From Synchiropus splendidus (Eukaryota; Chordata; Actinopteri; Syngnathiformes; Callionymidae): a stretch of 64,000 nt of DNA. The stretch lies in NCBI RefSeq assembly GCF_027744825.2, contig NW_026527056.1:186001-250000 (forward strand). Direction: 5' to 3'. Below are positions 43,001 through 57,478 of the stretch, one piece after another. The translations under genes and the position numbers were made by a program. Position 1 is the stretch's first letter. Each line of letters begins with the position of its first letter. The notes under the pieces are model-generated. The model ran no database searches and was not told where the DNA came from. It saw nothing but the letters and a program-made list of their open reading frames with translations.

Positions 43001-46000
43001 GAAAGGGTCTTTCTAGTAGTTGCACATCAAATCTAAACTGTCTGAAGTGTTTTTCCAAAGTTATCAACACTTTTATGTTTGGCGTTCCGAAACCCACCTT
43101 ATCTCAGGCTGAAAAGCGTTTTTACGCATTGTGCCATAACTTTTCAGGGAAGCTTCAGAACATGAAATTTTAACCTCCCACTATAGCAGAAAGGGTCTTT
43201 CTAGTAGGTGCACATCAAATCTAAGCTCTCTGAAGTGTTTTTCGAAAGTTATCAACACTTTTATGTTTGGCGTTCCGAAACCCACCTTATCTCAGGCTGA
43301 AAAGCGTTTTTGTGCATTGTGCCATAACTTTTCAGGGAAGCTTCAGAACATGAAATTTTAACGTCCCACTATAGCAGAAAGGGTCTTTCTAGTAGTTGCA
43401 CATCAAATCTAAACTGTCTGAAGTGTTTTTCCAAAGTTATTAACACTTTTATGTTTGGCGTTCCGAAACCCACCTTATCTCAGGCTGAAAAGCGTTTTTG
43501 TGCATTGTGCCATAACTTTTCAGGGAAGCTTCAGAACATGAAATTTTAACCTTCCACTATAGCAGAAAGGGTCTTTCTAGTAGTTGCACATCAAATCTAA
43601 ACTGTCTGAAGTGTTTTTCCAAAGTTATCAACACTTTTATGTTTGGCGTTCCGAAACCCACCTTATCTCAGGCTGAAAAGCGTTTTTGTGCATTGTGCCA
43701 TAACTTTTCAGGGAAGCTTCAGAACATGAAATTTTAACCTCCCACTATAGCAGAAAGGGTCTTTCTAGTAGTTGCACATCAAATCTAAGCTGTCTGAAGT
43801 GTTTTTCAAAAGTTATCAACACTTTTATGTTTGGCGTTCCGAAACCCACCTTATCTCAGGCTGAAAAGCGTTTTTGTGCATTGTGCCATAACTTTTCAGG
43901 GAAGCTTCAGAACATGAAATTTTAACCTCCCACTATATCAGAAAGGGTCTTTCTAGTAGTTGCACATCAAATCTAAGCTCTCTGAAGTGTTTTTCAAAAG
44001 TTATCAACACTTTTATGTTTGGCGTTCCGAAACCCACCTTATCTCAGGCTGAAAAGCGTTTTTGTGCATTGTGCCATAACTTTTCAGGGAAGCTTCAGAA
44101 CATGAAATTTTAACCTCCCACTATAGCAGAAAGGGTCTTTCTAGTAGGTGCACATCAAATCTAAGCTCTCTGAAGTGTTTTTCGAAAGTTATCAACACTT
44201 TTATGTTTGGCGTTCCGAAACCCACCTTATCTCAGGCTGAAAAGCGTTTTTGTGCATTGTGCCATAACTTTTCAGGGAAGCTTCAGAACATGAAATTTTA
44301 ACCTCCCACTATAGCAGAAAGGGTCTTTCTAGTAGTTGCACATCAAATCTAAACTGTCTGAAGTGTTTTTCCAAAGTTATCAACACTTTTATGTTTGGCG
44401 TTCCGAAACCCACCTTATCTCAGGCTGAAAAGCGTTTTTGTGCATTGTGCCATAACTTTTCAGGGAAGCTTCAGAACATGAAATTTTAACCTCCCACTAT
44501 ATCAGAAAGGGTCTTTCTAGTAGTTGCACATCAAATCTAAGCTGTCTGAAGTGTTTTTCAAAAGTTATCAACACTTTTATGTTTGGCGTTCCGAAACCCA
44601 CCTTATCTCAGGCTGAAAAGCGTTTTTGTGCATTGTGCCATAACTTTTCAGGGAAGCTTCAGAACATGAAATTTTAACCTTCCACTATAGCAGAAAGGGT
44701 CTTTCTAGTAGTTGCACATCAAATCTAAACTGTCTGAAGTGTTTTTCCAAAGTTATCAACCCTTTTATGTTTGGCGTTCCGAAACCCACCTTATCTCAGG
44801 CTGAAAAGCGTTTTTGTGCATTGTGCCATAACTTTTCAGGGAAGCTTCAGAACATGAAATTTTAACCTCCCACTATAGCAGAAAGGGTCTTTCTAGTAGT
44901 TGCACATCAAATCTAAGCTGTCTGAAGTGTTTTTCAAAAGTTATCAACACTTTTATGTTTGGCGTTCCGAAACCCACCTTATCTCAGGCTGAAAAGCGTT
45001 TTTGTGCATTGTGCCATAACTTTTCAGGGAAGCTTCAGAACATGAAATTTTAACCTCCCACTATATCAGAAAGGGTCTTTCTAGTAGTTGCACATCAAAT
45101 CTAAGCTCTCTGAAGTGTTTTTCAAAAGTTATCAACACTTTTATGTTTGGCGTTCCGAAACCCACCTTATCTCAGGCTGAAAAGCGTTTTTGTGCATTGT
45201 GCCATAACTTTTCAGGGAAGCTTCAGAACATGAAATTTTAACCTCCCACTATAGCAGAAAGGGTCTTTCTAGTAGGTGCACATCAAATCTAAGCTCTCTG
45301 AAGTGTTTTTCGAAAGTTATCAACACTTTTATGTTTGGCGTTCCGAAACCCACCTTATCTCAGGCTGAAAAGCGTTTTTGTGCATTGTGCCATAACTTTT
45401 CAGGGAAGCTTCAGAACATGAAATTTTAACCTCCCACTATAGCAGAAAGGGTCTTTCTAGTAGTTGCACATCAAATCTAAACTGTCTGAAGTGTTTTTCC
45501 AAAGTTATCAACACTTTTATGTTTGGCGTTCCGAAACCCACCTTATCTCAGGCTGAAAAGCGTTTTTGTGCATTGTGCCATAACTTTTCAGGGAAGCTTC
45601 AGAACATGAAATTTTAACCTCCCACTATATCAGAAAGGGTCTTTCTAGTAGTTGCACATCAAATCTAAGCTGTCTGAAGTGTTTTTCAAAAGTTATCAAC
45701 ACTTTTATGTTTGGCGTTCCGAAACCCACCTTATCTCAGGCTGAAAAGCGTTTTTGTGCATTGTGCCATAACTTTTCAGGAAAGCTTCAGAACATGAAAT
45801 TTTAACCTCCCACTATAGCAGAAAGGGTCTTTCTAGTAGTTGCACATCAAATCTAAACTGTCTGAAGTGTTTTTCCAAAGTTATCAACACTTTTATGTTT
45901 GGCGTTCCGAAACCCACCTTATCTCAGGCTGAAAAGCGTTTTTACGCATTGTGCCATAACTTTTCAGGGAAGCTTCAGAACATGAAATTTTAACCTCCCA

Positions 46001-46379
46001 CTATAGCAGAAAGGGTCTTTCTAGTAGTTGCACATCAAATCTAAACTGTCTGAAGTGTTTTTGCAAAGTTATTAACACTTTTATGTTTGGCGTTCCGAAA
46101 CCCACCTTATCTCAGGCTGAAAAGCGTTTTTGTGCATTGTGCCATAACTTTTCAGGGAAGCTTCAGAACATGAAATTTTAACCTCCCACTATAGCAGAAA
46201 GGGTCTTTCTAGTAGTTGCACATCAAATCTAAACTGTCTGAAGTGTTTTTCCAAAGTTATCAACACTTTTATGTTTGGCGTTCCGAAACCCACCTTATCT
46301 CAGGCTGAAAAGCGTTTTTGTGCATTGTGCCATAACTTTTCAGGGAAGCTTCAGAACATGAAATTTTAACCTCCCACTA

Positions 46380-47690
46380 TAGCAGAAAGGGTCTTTCTAG
46401 TAGTTGCACATCAAATCTAAGCTGTCTGAAGTGTTTTTCCAAAGTTATCAACACTTTTATGTTTGGCGTTCCGAAACCCACCTTATCTCAGGCTGAAAAG
46501 CGTTTTTACGCATTGTGCCATAACTTTTCAGGGAAGCTTCAGAACATGAAAATTTAACCTCCCACTATAGCAGAAACGGTCTTTCTAGTAGGTGCACATC
46601 AAATCTAAGCTCTCTGAAGTGTTTTTCGAAAGTTATCAACACTTTTATGTTTGGCGTTCCGAAACCCACCTTATCTCAGGCTGAAAAGCGTTTTTGTGCA
46701 TTGTGCCATAACTTTTCAGGAAAGCTTCAGAACATGAAATTTTAACCTCCCACTATAGCTGAAAGGGTCTTTCTAGTAGTTGCACATCAAATCTAAACTG
46801 TCTGAAGTGTTTTTCCAAAGTTATTAACACTTTTATGTTTGGCGTTCCGAAACCCACCTTATCTCAGGCTGAAAAGCGTTTTTGTGCATTGTGCCATAAC
46901 TTTTCAGGGAAGCTTCAGAACATGAAATTTTAACCTCCCACTATAGCAGAAAGGGTCTTTCTAGTAGTTGCACATCAAATCTAAACTGTCTGAAGTGTTT
47001 TTCCAAAGTTATCAACACTTTTATGTTTGGCGTTCCGAAACCCCCCTTATCTCAGGCTGAAAAGCGTTTTTACGCATTGTGCCATAACTTTTCAGGGAAG
47101 CTTCAGAACATGAAAATTTAACCTCCCACTATAGCAGAAACGGTCTTTCTAGTAGGTGCACATCAAATCTAAGCTCTCTGAAGTGTTTTTCGAAAGTTAT
47201 CAACACTTTTATGTTTGGCGTTCCGAAACCCACCTTATCTCAGGCTGAAAAGCGTTTTTGTGCATTGTGCCATAACTTTTCAGGAAAGCTTCAGAACATG
47301 AAATTTTAACCTCCCACTATAGCTGAAAGGGTCTTTCTAGTAGTTGCACATCAAATCTAAACTGTCTGAAGTGTTTTTCCAAAGTTATTAACACTTTTAT
47401 GTTTGGCGTTCCGAAACCCACCTTATCTCAGGCTGAAAAGCGTTTTTGTGCATTGTGCCATAACTTTTCAGGGAAGCTTCAGAACATGAAATTTTAACCT
47501 CCCACTATAGCAGAAAGGGTCTTTCTAGTAGTTGCACATCAAATCTAAACTGTCTGAAGTGTTTTTCCAAAGTTATCAACACTTTTATGTTTGGCGTTCC
47601 GAAACCCCCCTTATCTCAGGCTGAAAAGCGTTTTTACGCATTGTGCCATAACTTTTCAGGGAAGCTTCAGAACATGAAATTTTAACCTCC
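46380..47690. repeat. Tandem duplication of a 3-monomer (564-bp) satellite unit
   Basis: Markers recur 564 bp apart: 'catgaaaatttaacc' (about 46544 and 47108), 'agaaacggt' (about 46571 and 47135) and 'tatagctgaaag' (about 46755 and 47319). The first copy has 'acccacctt' where the second has 'acccccctt' (47038 and again 47603), so the copies are not fully identical. Limits are approximate. A nearby monomer around 48010 carries a 1-bp insertion ('tgtttcattg'), which shifts the phase of everything to its right by one base. Confidence 0.7.
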
Positions 47691-50600
47691 CACTATAGCA
47701 GAAAGGGTCTTTCTAGTAGGTGCACATCAAATCTAAGCTATCTGAAGTGTTTTTCGAAAGTTATCAACACTTTTATGTTTGGCGTTCCGAAACCCACCTT
47801 ATCTCAGGCTGAAAAGCGTTTTTGTGCATTGTGCCATAACTTTTCAGGGAAGCTTCAGAACATGAAATTTTAACCTCCCACTATAGCAGAAAGGGTCTTT
47901 CTAGTAGTTGCACATCAAATCTAAACTGTCTGAAGTGTTTTTCCAAAGTTATTAACACTTTTATGTTTGGCGTTCCGAAACCCACCTTATCTCAGGCTGA
48001 AAAGCGTTTTTGTTTCATTGTGCCATAACTTTTCAGGGAAGCTTCAGAACATGAAATTTTAACCTCCCACTATAGCAGAAAGGGTCTTTCTAGTAGTTGC
48101 ACATCAAATCTAAACTGTCTGAAGTGTTTTTCCAAAGTTATTAACACTTTTATGTTTGGCGTTCCGAAACCCACCTTATCTCAGGCTGAAAAGCGTTTTT
48201 GTGCATTGTGCCATAACTTTTCAGGGAAGCTTCAGAACATGAAATTTTAACCTCCCACTATAGCAGAAAGGGTCTTTCTAGTAGGTGCACATCAAATCTA
48301 AACTGTCTGAAGTGTTTTTCCAAAGTTATCAACACTTTTATGTTTGGCGTTCCGAAACCCACCTTATCTCAGGCTGAAAAGCGATTTTACGCATTGTGCC
48401 ATAACTTTTCAGGGAAGCTTCAGAACATGAAATTTTAACCTCCCACTATAGCAGAAAGGGTCTTTCTAGTAGGTGCACATCAAATCTAAGCTGTCTGAAG
48501 TGTTTTTCGAAAGTTATCAACACTTTTATGTTTGGCGTTCCGAAACCCACCTTATCTCAGGCTGAAAAGCGTTTTTGTGCATTGTGCCATAACTTTTCAG
48601 GGAAGCTTCAGAACATGAAATTTTAACCTCCCACTATAGCAGAAAGGGTCTTTCTAGTAGTTGCACATCAAATCTAAGCTGTCTGAAGTGTTTTTCAAAA
48701 GTTATCAACACTTTTATGTTTGGCGTTCCGAAACCCACCTTATCTCAGGCTGAAAAGCGTTTTTGTGCATTGTGCCATAACTTTTCAGGAAAGCTTCAGA
48801 ACATGAAATTTTAACCTCCCACTATAGCAGAAAGGGTCTTTCTAGTAGGTGCACATCAAATCTAAGCTCTCTGAAGTGTTTTTCGAAAGTTATCAACACT
48901 TTTATGTTTGGCGTTCCGAAACCCACCTTATCTCAGGCTGAAAAGCGTTTTTGTGCATTGTGCCATAACTTTTCAGGGAAGCTTCAGAACATGAAATTTT
49001 AACCTCCCACTATAGCAGAAAGGGTCTTTCTAGTAGTTGCACATCAAATCTAAACTGTCTGAAGTGTTTTTCCAAAGTTATTAACACTTTTATGTTTGGC
49101 GTTCCGAAACCCACCTTATCTCAGGCTGAAAAGCGTTTTTGTGCATTGTGCCATAACTTTTCAGGGAAGCTTCAGAACATGAAATTTTAACCTCCCACTA
49201 TAGCAGAAAGGGTCTTTCTAGTAGTTGCACATCAAATCTAAACTGTCTGAAGTGTTTTTCCAAAGTTATTAACACTTTTATGTTTGGCGTTCCGTAACCC
49301 ACCTTATCTCAGGCTGAAAAGCGTTTTTGTGCATTGTGCCATAACTTTTCAGGGAAGCTTCAGAACATGAAATTTTAACCTCCCACTATAGCAGAAAGGG
49401 TTTTTCTAGTAGTTGCACATCAAATCTAAGCTGTCTGAAGTGTTTTTCAAAAGTTATCAACACTTTTATGTTTGGCGTTCCGAAACCCACCTTATCTCAG
49501 GCTGAAAAGCGTTTTTGTGCATTGTGCCATAACTTTTCAGGGAAGCTTCAGAACATGAAATTTTAACCTCCCACTATAGCAGAAAGGGTCTTTCTAGTAG
49601 TTGCACATCAAATCTAAACTGTCTGAAGTGCTTTTCCAAAGTTATTAACACTTTTATGTTTGGCGTTCCGAAACCCACCTTATCTCAGGCTGAAAAGCGT
49701 TTTTGTGCATTGTGCCATAACTTTTCAGGGAAGCTTCAGAACATGAAATTTTAACCTCCCACTATAGCAGAAAGGGTCTTTCTAGTAGGTGCACATCAAA
49801 TCTAAGCTCTCTGAAGTGTTTTTCGAAAGTTATCAACACTTTTGTGTTTGGCGTTCCGAAACCCACCTTATCTCAGGCTGAAAAGCGTTTTTGTGCATTG
49901 TGCCATAACTTTTCAGGGAAGCTTCAGAACATGAAATTTTAACCTCCCACTATAGCAGAAAGGGTCTTTCTAGTAGTTGCACATCAAATCTAAACTGTCT
50001 GAAGTGTTTTTCCAAAGTTATTAACACTTTTATGTTTGGCGTTCCGAAACCCACCTTATCTCAGGCTGAAAAGCGTTTTTGTGCATTGTGCCATAACTTT
50101 TCAGGGAACCTTCAGAACATGAAATTTTAACCTCCCACTATAGCAGAAAGGGTCTTTCTAGTAGTTGCACATCAAATCTAAACTGTCTGAAGTGTTTTTC
50201 CAAAGTTATCAACACTTTTATGTTTGGCGTTCCGAAACCCACCTTATCTCAGGCTGAAAAGCGTTTTTGTGCATTGTGCCATAACTTTTCAGGGAAGCTT
50301 CAGAACATGAAATTTTAACCTCCCACTATAGCAGAAAGGGTTTTTCTAGTAGTTGCACATCAAATCTAAGCTGTCTGAAGTGTTTTTCAAAAGTTATCAA
50401 CACTTTTATGTTTGGCGTTCCGAAACCCACCTTATCTCAGGCTGAAAAGCGTTTTTGTGCATTGTGCCATAACTTTTCAGGGAAGCTTCAGAACATGAAA
50501 TTTTAACCTCCCACTATAGCAGAAAGGGTCTTTCTAGTAGTTGCACATCAAATCTAAACTGTCTGAAGTGCTTTTCCAAAGTTATTAACACTTTTATGTT

Positions 50601-53600
50601 TGGCGTTCCGAAACCCACCTTATCTCAGGCTGAAAAGCGTTTTTGTGCATTGTGCCATAGCTTTTCAGGGAAGCTTCAGAACATGAAATTTTAACCTCCC
50701 ACTATAGCAGAAAGGGTCTTTCTAGTAGTTGCACATCAAATCTAAACTGTCTGAAGTGTTTTTCCAAAGTTATCAACACTTTTATGTTTGGCGTTCCGAA
50801 ACCCACCTTATCTCAGGCTGAAAAGCGTTTTTGTGCATTGTGCCATAACTTTTCAGGGAAGCTTCAGAACATGAAATTTTAACCTCCCACTATAGCAGAA
50901 ATGGTCTTTCTAGTAGTTGCACATCAAATCTAAGCTGTCTGAAGTGTTTTTCAAAAGTTATCAACACTTTTATGTTTGGCGTTCCGAAACCCACCTTATC
51001 TCAGGCTGAAAAGCGTTTTTGTGCATTGTGCCATAACTTTTCAGGAAAGCTTCAGAACATGAAATTTTAACCTCCCACTATAGCAGAAAGGGTCGTTCTA
51101 GTAGTTGCACATCAAATCTAAACTGTCTGAAGTGTTTTTCCAAAGTTATCAACACTTTTATGTTTGGCGTTCCGAAACCCACCTTATCTCAGGCTGAAAA
51201 GCGTTTTTGTGCATTGTGCCATAACTTTTCAGGGAAGCTTCAGAACATGAAATTTTAACCTCCCACTATAGCAGAAAGGGTCTTTCTAGTAGTTGCACAT
51301 CAAATCTAAGCTGTCTGAAGTGTTTTTCAAAAGTTATCAACACTTTTATGTTTGGCGTTCCGAAACCCACCTTATCTCAGGCTGAAAAGCGTTTTTGTGC
51401 ATTGTGCCATAACTTTTCAGGAAAGCTTCAGAACATGAAATTTTAACCTCCCACTATAGCAGAAAGGGTCTTTCTAGTAGTTGCACATCAAATCTAAACT
51501 GTCTGAAGTGTTTTTCCAAAGTTATCAACACTTTTATGTTTGGCGTTCCGAAACCCACCTTATCTCAGGCTGAAAAGCGTTTTTACGCATTGTGCCATAA
51601 CTTTTCAGGGAAGCTTCAGAACATGAAATTTTAACCTCCCACTATAGCAGAAAGGGTCTTTCTAGTAGGTGCACATCAAATCTAAGCTCTCTGAAGTGTT
51701 TTTCGAAAGTTATCAACACTTTTATGTTTGGCGTTCCGAAACCCACCTTATCTCAGGCTGAAAAGCGTTTTTGTGCATTGTGCCATAACTTTTCAGGGAA
51801 GCTTCAGAACATGAAATTTTAACCTCCCACTATAGCAGAAAGGGTCTTTCTAGTAGTTGCACATCAAATCTAAACTGTCTGAAGTGTTTTTCCAAAGTTA
51901 TTAACACTTTTATGTTTGGCGTTCCGTAACCCACCTTATCTCAGGCTGAAAAGCGTTTTTGTGCATTGTGCCATAACTTTTCAGGGAAGCTTCAGAACAT
52001 GAAATTTTAACCTCCCACTATAGCAGAAAGGGTCTTTCTAGTAGTTGCACATCAAATCTAAACTGTCTGAAGTGTTTTTCCAAAGTTATCAACACTTTTA
52101 TGTTTGGCGTTCCGAAACCCACCTTATCTCAGGCTGAAAAGCGTTTTTGTGCATTGTGCCATAACTTTTCAGAGAAGCTTCAGAACATGAAATTTTAACC
52201 TCCCACTATAGCAGAAAGGGTCTTTCTAGTAGTTGCACATCAAATCTAAGCTGTCTGAAGTGTTTTTCAAAAGTTATCAACACTTTTATGTTTGGCGTTC
52301 CGAAACCCACCTTATCTCAGGCTGAAAAGCGTTTTTACGCATTGTGCCATAACTTTTCAGGGAAGCTTCAGAACATGAAATTTTAACCTCCCACTATAGC
52401 AGAAAGGGTCTTTCTAGTAGGTGCACATCAAATCTAAGCTCTCTGAAGTGTTTTTCGAAAGTTATCAACACTTTTATGTTTGGCGTTCCGAAACCCACCT
52501 TATCTCAGGCTGAAAAGCGTTTTTGTGCATTGTGCCATAACTTTTCAGGAAAGCTTCAGAACATGAAATTTTAACCTCCCACTATAGCAGAAAGGGTCTT
52601 TCTAGTAGTTGCACATCAAATCTAAACTGTCTGAAGTGTTTTTCCAAAGTTATTAACACTTTTATGTTTGGCGTTCCGAAACCCACCTTATCTCAGGCTG
52701 AAAAGCGTTTTTGTGCATTGTGCCATAACTTTTCAGGGAAGCTTCAGAACATGAAATTTTAACCTCCCACTATAGCAGAAAGGGTCTTTCTAGTAGTTGC
52801 ACATCAAATCTAAACTGTCTGAAGTGTTTTTCCAAAGTTATTAACACTTTTATGTTTGGCGTTCCGAAACCCACCTTATCTCAGGCTGAAAAGCGTTTTT
52901 GTGCATTGTGCCATAACTTTTCAGGGAAGCTTCAGAACATGAAATTTTAACCTCCCACTATAGCAGAAAGGGTCTTTCTAGTAGTTGAACATCAAATCTA
53001 AACTGTCTGAAGTGTTTTTCCAAAGTTATCAACACTTTTATGTTTGGCGTTCCGAAACCCACCTTATCTCAGGCTGAAAAGCGTTTTTGTGCATTGTGCC
53101 ATAACTTTTCAGGGAAGCTTCAGAACATGAAATTTTAACCTCCCACTATAGCAGAAAGGGTCTTTCTAGTAGTTGCACATCAAATCTAAACTGTCTGAAG
53201 TGTTTTTCCAAAGTTATCAACACTTTTATGTTTGGCGTTCCGAAACCCACCTTATCTCAGGCTGAAAAGCGTTTTTACGCATTGTGCCATAACCTTTCAG
53301 GGAAGCTTCAGAACATGACATTTTAACCTCCCACTATAGCAGAAAGGGTCTTTCTAGTAGTTGCACATCAAATCTAAACTGTCTGAAGTGTTTTTCCAAA
53401 GTTATCAACACTTTTATGTTTGGCGTTCCGAAACCCACCTTATCTCAGGCTGAAAACCGTTTTTACGCATTGTGCCATAACTTTTCAGGGAAGCTTCAGA
53501 ACATGAAATTTTAACCTCCCACTATAGCAGAAAGGGTCTTTCTAGTAGGTGCACATCAAATCTAAGCTCTCTGAAGTGTTTTTCGAAAGTTATCAACACT

Positions 53601-56600
53601 TTTATGTTTGGCGTTCCGAAACCCACCTTATCTCAGGCTGAAAAGCGTTTTTGTGCATTGTGCCATAACTTTTCAGGGAAGCTTCAGAACATGAAATTTT
53701 AACCTCCCACTATAGCAGAAAGGGTCTTTCTAGTAGTTGCACATCAAATCTAAACTGTCTGAAGTGTTTTTCCAAAGTTATTAACACTTTTATGTTTGGC
53801 GTTCCGAAACCCACCTTATCTCAGGCTGAAAAGCGTTTTTGTGCATTGTGCCATAACTTTTCAGGCAAGCTTCAGAACATGAAATTTTAACCTTCCACTA
53901 TAGCAGAAAGGGTCTTTCTAGTAGTTGCACATCAAATCTAAACTGTCTGAAGTGTTTTTCCAAAGTTATCAACACTTTTATGTTTGGCGTTCCGAAACCC
54001 ACCTTATCTCAGGCTGAAAAGCGTTTTTGTGCATTGTGCCATAACTTTTCAGGGAAGCTTCAGAACATGAAATTTTAACCTCCCACTATAGCAGAAAGGG
54101 TCTTTCTAGTAGTTGCACATCAAATCTAAGCTGTCTGAAGTGTTTTTCAAAAGTTATCAACACTTTTATGTTTGGCGTTCCGAAACCCACCTTATCTCAG
54201 GCTGAAAAGCGTTTTTGTGCATTGTGCCATAACTTTTCAGGAAAGCTTCAGAACATGAAATTTTAACCTCCCACTATAGCAGAAAGGGTCTTTCTAGTAG
54301 TTGCACATCAAATCTAAACTGTCTGAAGTGTTTTTCCAAAGTTATTAACACTTTTATGTTTGGCGTTCCGAAACCCACCTTATCTCAGGCTGAAAAGCGT
54401 TTTTGTGCATTGTGCCATAACTTTTCAGGGAAGCTTCAGAACATGAAATTTTAACCTCCCACTATAGCAGAAACGGTCTTTCTAGTAGTTGAACATCAAA
54501 TCTAAACTGTCTGAAGTGTTTTTCCAAAGTTATCAACACTTTTATGTTTGGCGTTCCGAAACCCACCTTATCTCAGGCTGAAAAGCGTTTTTGTGCATTG
54601 TGCCATAACTTTTCAGGGAAGCTTCAGAACATGAAATTTTAACCTCCCACTATAGCAGAAAGGGTCTTTCTAGTAGTTGCACATCAAATCTAAACTGTCT
54701 GAAGTGTTTTTCCAAAGTTATCAACACTTTTATGTTTGGCGTTCCGAATCCCACCTTATCTCAGACTGAAAAGCGTTTTTACGCATTGTGCCATAACCTT
54801 TCAGGGAAGCTTCAGAACATGAAATTTTAACCTCCCACTATAGCAGAAAGGGTCTTTCTAGTAGTTGCACATCAAATCTAAACTGTCTGAAGTGTTTTTC
54901 CAAAGTTATCAACACTTTTATGTTTGGCGTTCCGAAACCCACCTTATCTCAGGCTGAAAAGCGTTTTTACGCATTGTGCCATAACTTTTCAGGGAAGCTT
55001 CAGAACATGAAATTTTAACCTCCCACTATAGCAGAAAGGGTCTTTCTAGTAGGTGCACATCAAATCTAAGCTCTCTGAAGTGTTTTTCGAAAGTTATCAA
55101 CACTTTTATGTTTGGCGTTCCGAAACCCACCTTATCTCAGGCTGAAAAGCGTTTTTGTGCATTGTGCCATAACTTTTCAGGGAAGCTTCAGAACATGAAA
55201 TTTTAACCTCCCACTATAGCAGAAAGGGTCTTTCTAGTAGTTGCACATCAAATCTAAACTGTCTGAAGTGTTTTTCCAAAGTTATTAACACTTTTATGTT
55301 TGGCGTTCCGAAACCCACCTTATCTCAGGCTGAAAAGCGTTTTTGTGCATTGTGCCATAACTTTTCAGGGAAGCTTCAGAACATGAAATTTTAACCTTCC
55401 ACTATAGCAGAAAGGGTCTTTCTAGTAGTTGCACATCAAATCTAAACTGTCTGAAGTGTTTTTCCAAAGTTATCAACACTTTTATGTTTGGCGTTCCGAA
55501 ACCCACCTTATCTCGGGCTGAAAAGCGTTTTTGTGCATTGTGCCATAACTTTTCAGGGAAGCTTCAGAACATGAAATTTTAACCTCCCACTATAGCAGAA
55601 AGGGTCTTTCTAGTAGTTGCACATCAAATCTAAGCTGTCTGAAGTGTTTTTCAAAAGTTATCAACACTTTTATGTTTGGCGTTCCGAAACCCACCTTATC
55701 TCAGGCTGAAAAGCGTTTTTGTGCATTGTGCCATAACTTTTCAGGAAAGCTTCAGAACATGAAATTTTAACCTCCCACTATAGCAGAAAGGGTCTTTCTA
55801 GTAGTTGCACATCAAATCTAAACTGTCTGAAGTGTTTTTCCAAAGTTATCAACACTTTTATGTTTGGCGTTCCGAAACCCACCTTATCTCAGGCTGAAAA
55901 GCGTTTTTGTGCATTGTGCCATAACTTTTCAGGGAAGCTTCAGAACATGAAATTTTAACCTCCCACTATAGCAGAAAGGGTCTTTCTAGTAGTTGCACAT
56001 CAAATCTAAACTGTCTGAAGTGTTTTTCCAAAGTTATTAACACTTTTATGTTTGGCGTTCCGAAACCCACCTTATCTCAGGCTGAAAAGCGTTTTTGTGC
56101 ATTGTGCCATAACTTTTCAGGGAAGCTTCAGAACATGAAATTTTAACCTTCCACTATAGCAGAAAGGGTCTTTCTAGTAGTTGCACATCAAATCTAAACT
56201 GTCTGAAGTGTTTTTCCAAAGTTATCAACACTTTTATGTTTGGCGTTCCGAAACCCACCTTATCTCAGGCTGAAAAGCGTTTTTGTGCATTGTGCCATAA
56301 CTTTTCAGGGAAGCTTCAGAACATGAAATTTTAACCTCCCACTATAGCAGAAAGGGTCTTTCTAGTAGTTGCACATCAAATCTAAGCTGTCTGAAGTGTT
56401 TTTCAAAAGTTATCAACACTTTTATGTTTGGCGTTCCGAAACCCACCTTATCTCAGGCTGAAAAGCGTTTTTGTGCATTGTGCCATAACTTTTCAGGAAA
56501 GCTTCAGAACATGAAATTTTAACCTCCCACTATAGCAGAAAGGGTCTTTCTAGTAGTTGCACATCAAATCTAAACTGTCTGAAGTGTTTTTCCAAAGTTA

Positions 56601-57478
56601 TCAACACTTTTATGTTTGGCGTTCCGAAACCCACCTTATCTCAGGCTGAAAGGCGTTTTTGTGCATTGTGCCATAACTTTTCAGGGAAGCTTCAGAACAT
56701 GAAATTTTAACCTCCCACTATAGCAGAAAGGGTCTTTCTAGTAGTTGCACATCAAATCTAAGCTGTCTGAAGTGTTTTTCAAAAGTTATCAACACTTTTA
56801 TGTTTGGCGTTCCGAAACCCACCTTATCTCAGGCTGAAAAGCGTTTTTGTGCATTGTGCCATAACTTTTCAGGGAAGCTTCAGAACATGAAATTTTAACC
56901 TCCCACTATAGCAGAAAGGGTCTTTCTAGTAGTTGCACATCAAATCTAAACTGTCTGAAGTGTTTTTCCAAAGTTATCAACACTTTTATGTTTGGCGTTC
57001 CGAAACCCACCTTATCTCAGGCTGAAAAGCGTTTTTACGCATTGTGCCATAACTTTTCAGGGAAGCTTCAGAACATGAAATTTTAACCTCCCACTATAGC
57101 AGAAAGGGTCTTTCTAGTAGGTGCACATCAAATCTAAGCTCTCTGAAGTGTTTTTCCAAAGTTATCAACACTTTTATGTTTGGCGTTCCGAAACCCACCT
57201 TATCTCAGGCTGAAAAGCGTTTTTGTGCATTGTGCCATAACTTTTCAGGGAAGCTTCAGAACATGAAATTTTAACCTCCCACTATAGCAGAAAGGGTCTT
57301 TCTAGTAGTTGCACATCAAATCTAAGCTGTCTGAAGTGTTTTTCAAAAGTTATCAACACTTTTATGTTTGGCGTTCCGAAACCCACCTTATCTCAGGCTG
57401 AAAAGCGTTTTTGTGCATTGTGCCATAACTTTTCAGGAAAGCTTCAGAACATGAAATTTTAACCTCCCACTATAGCAG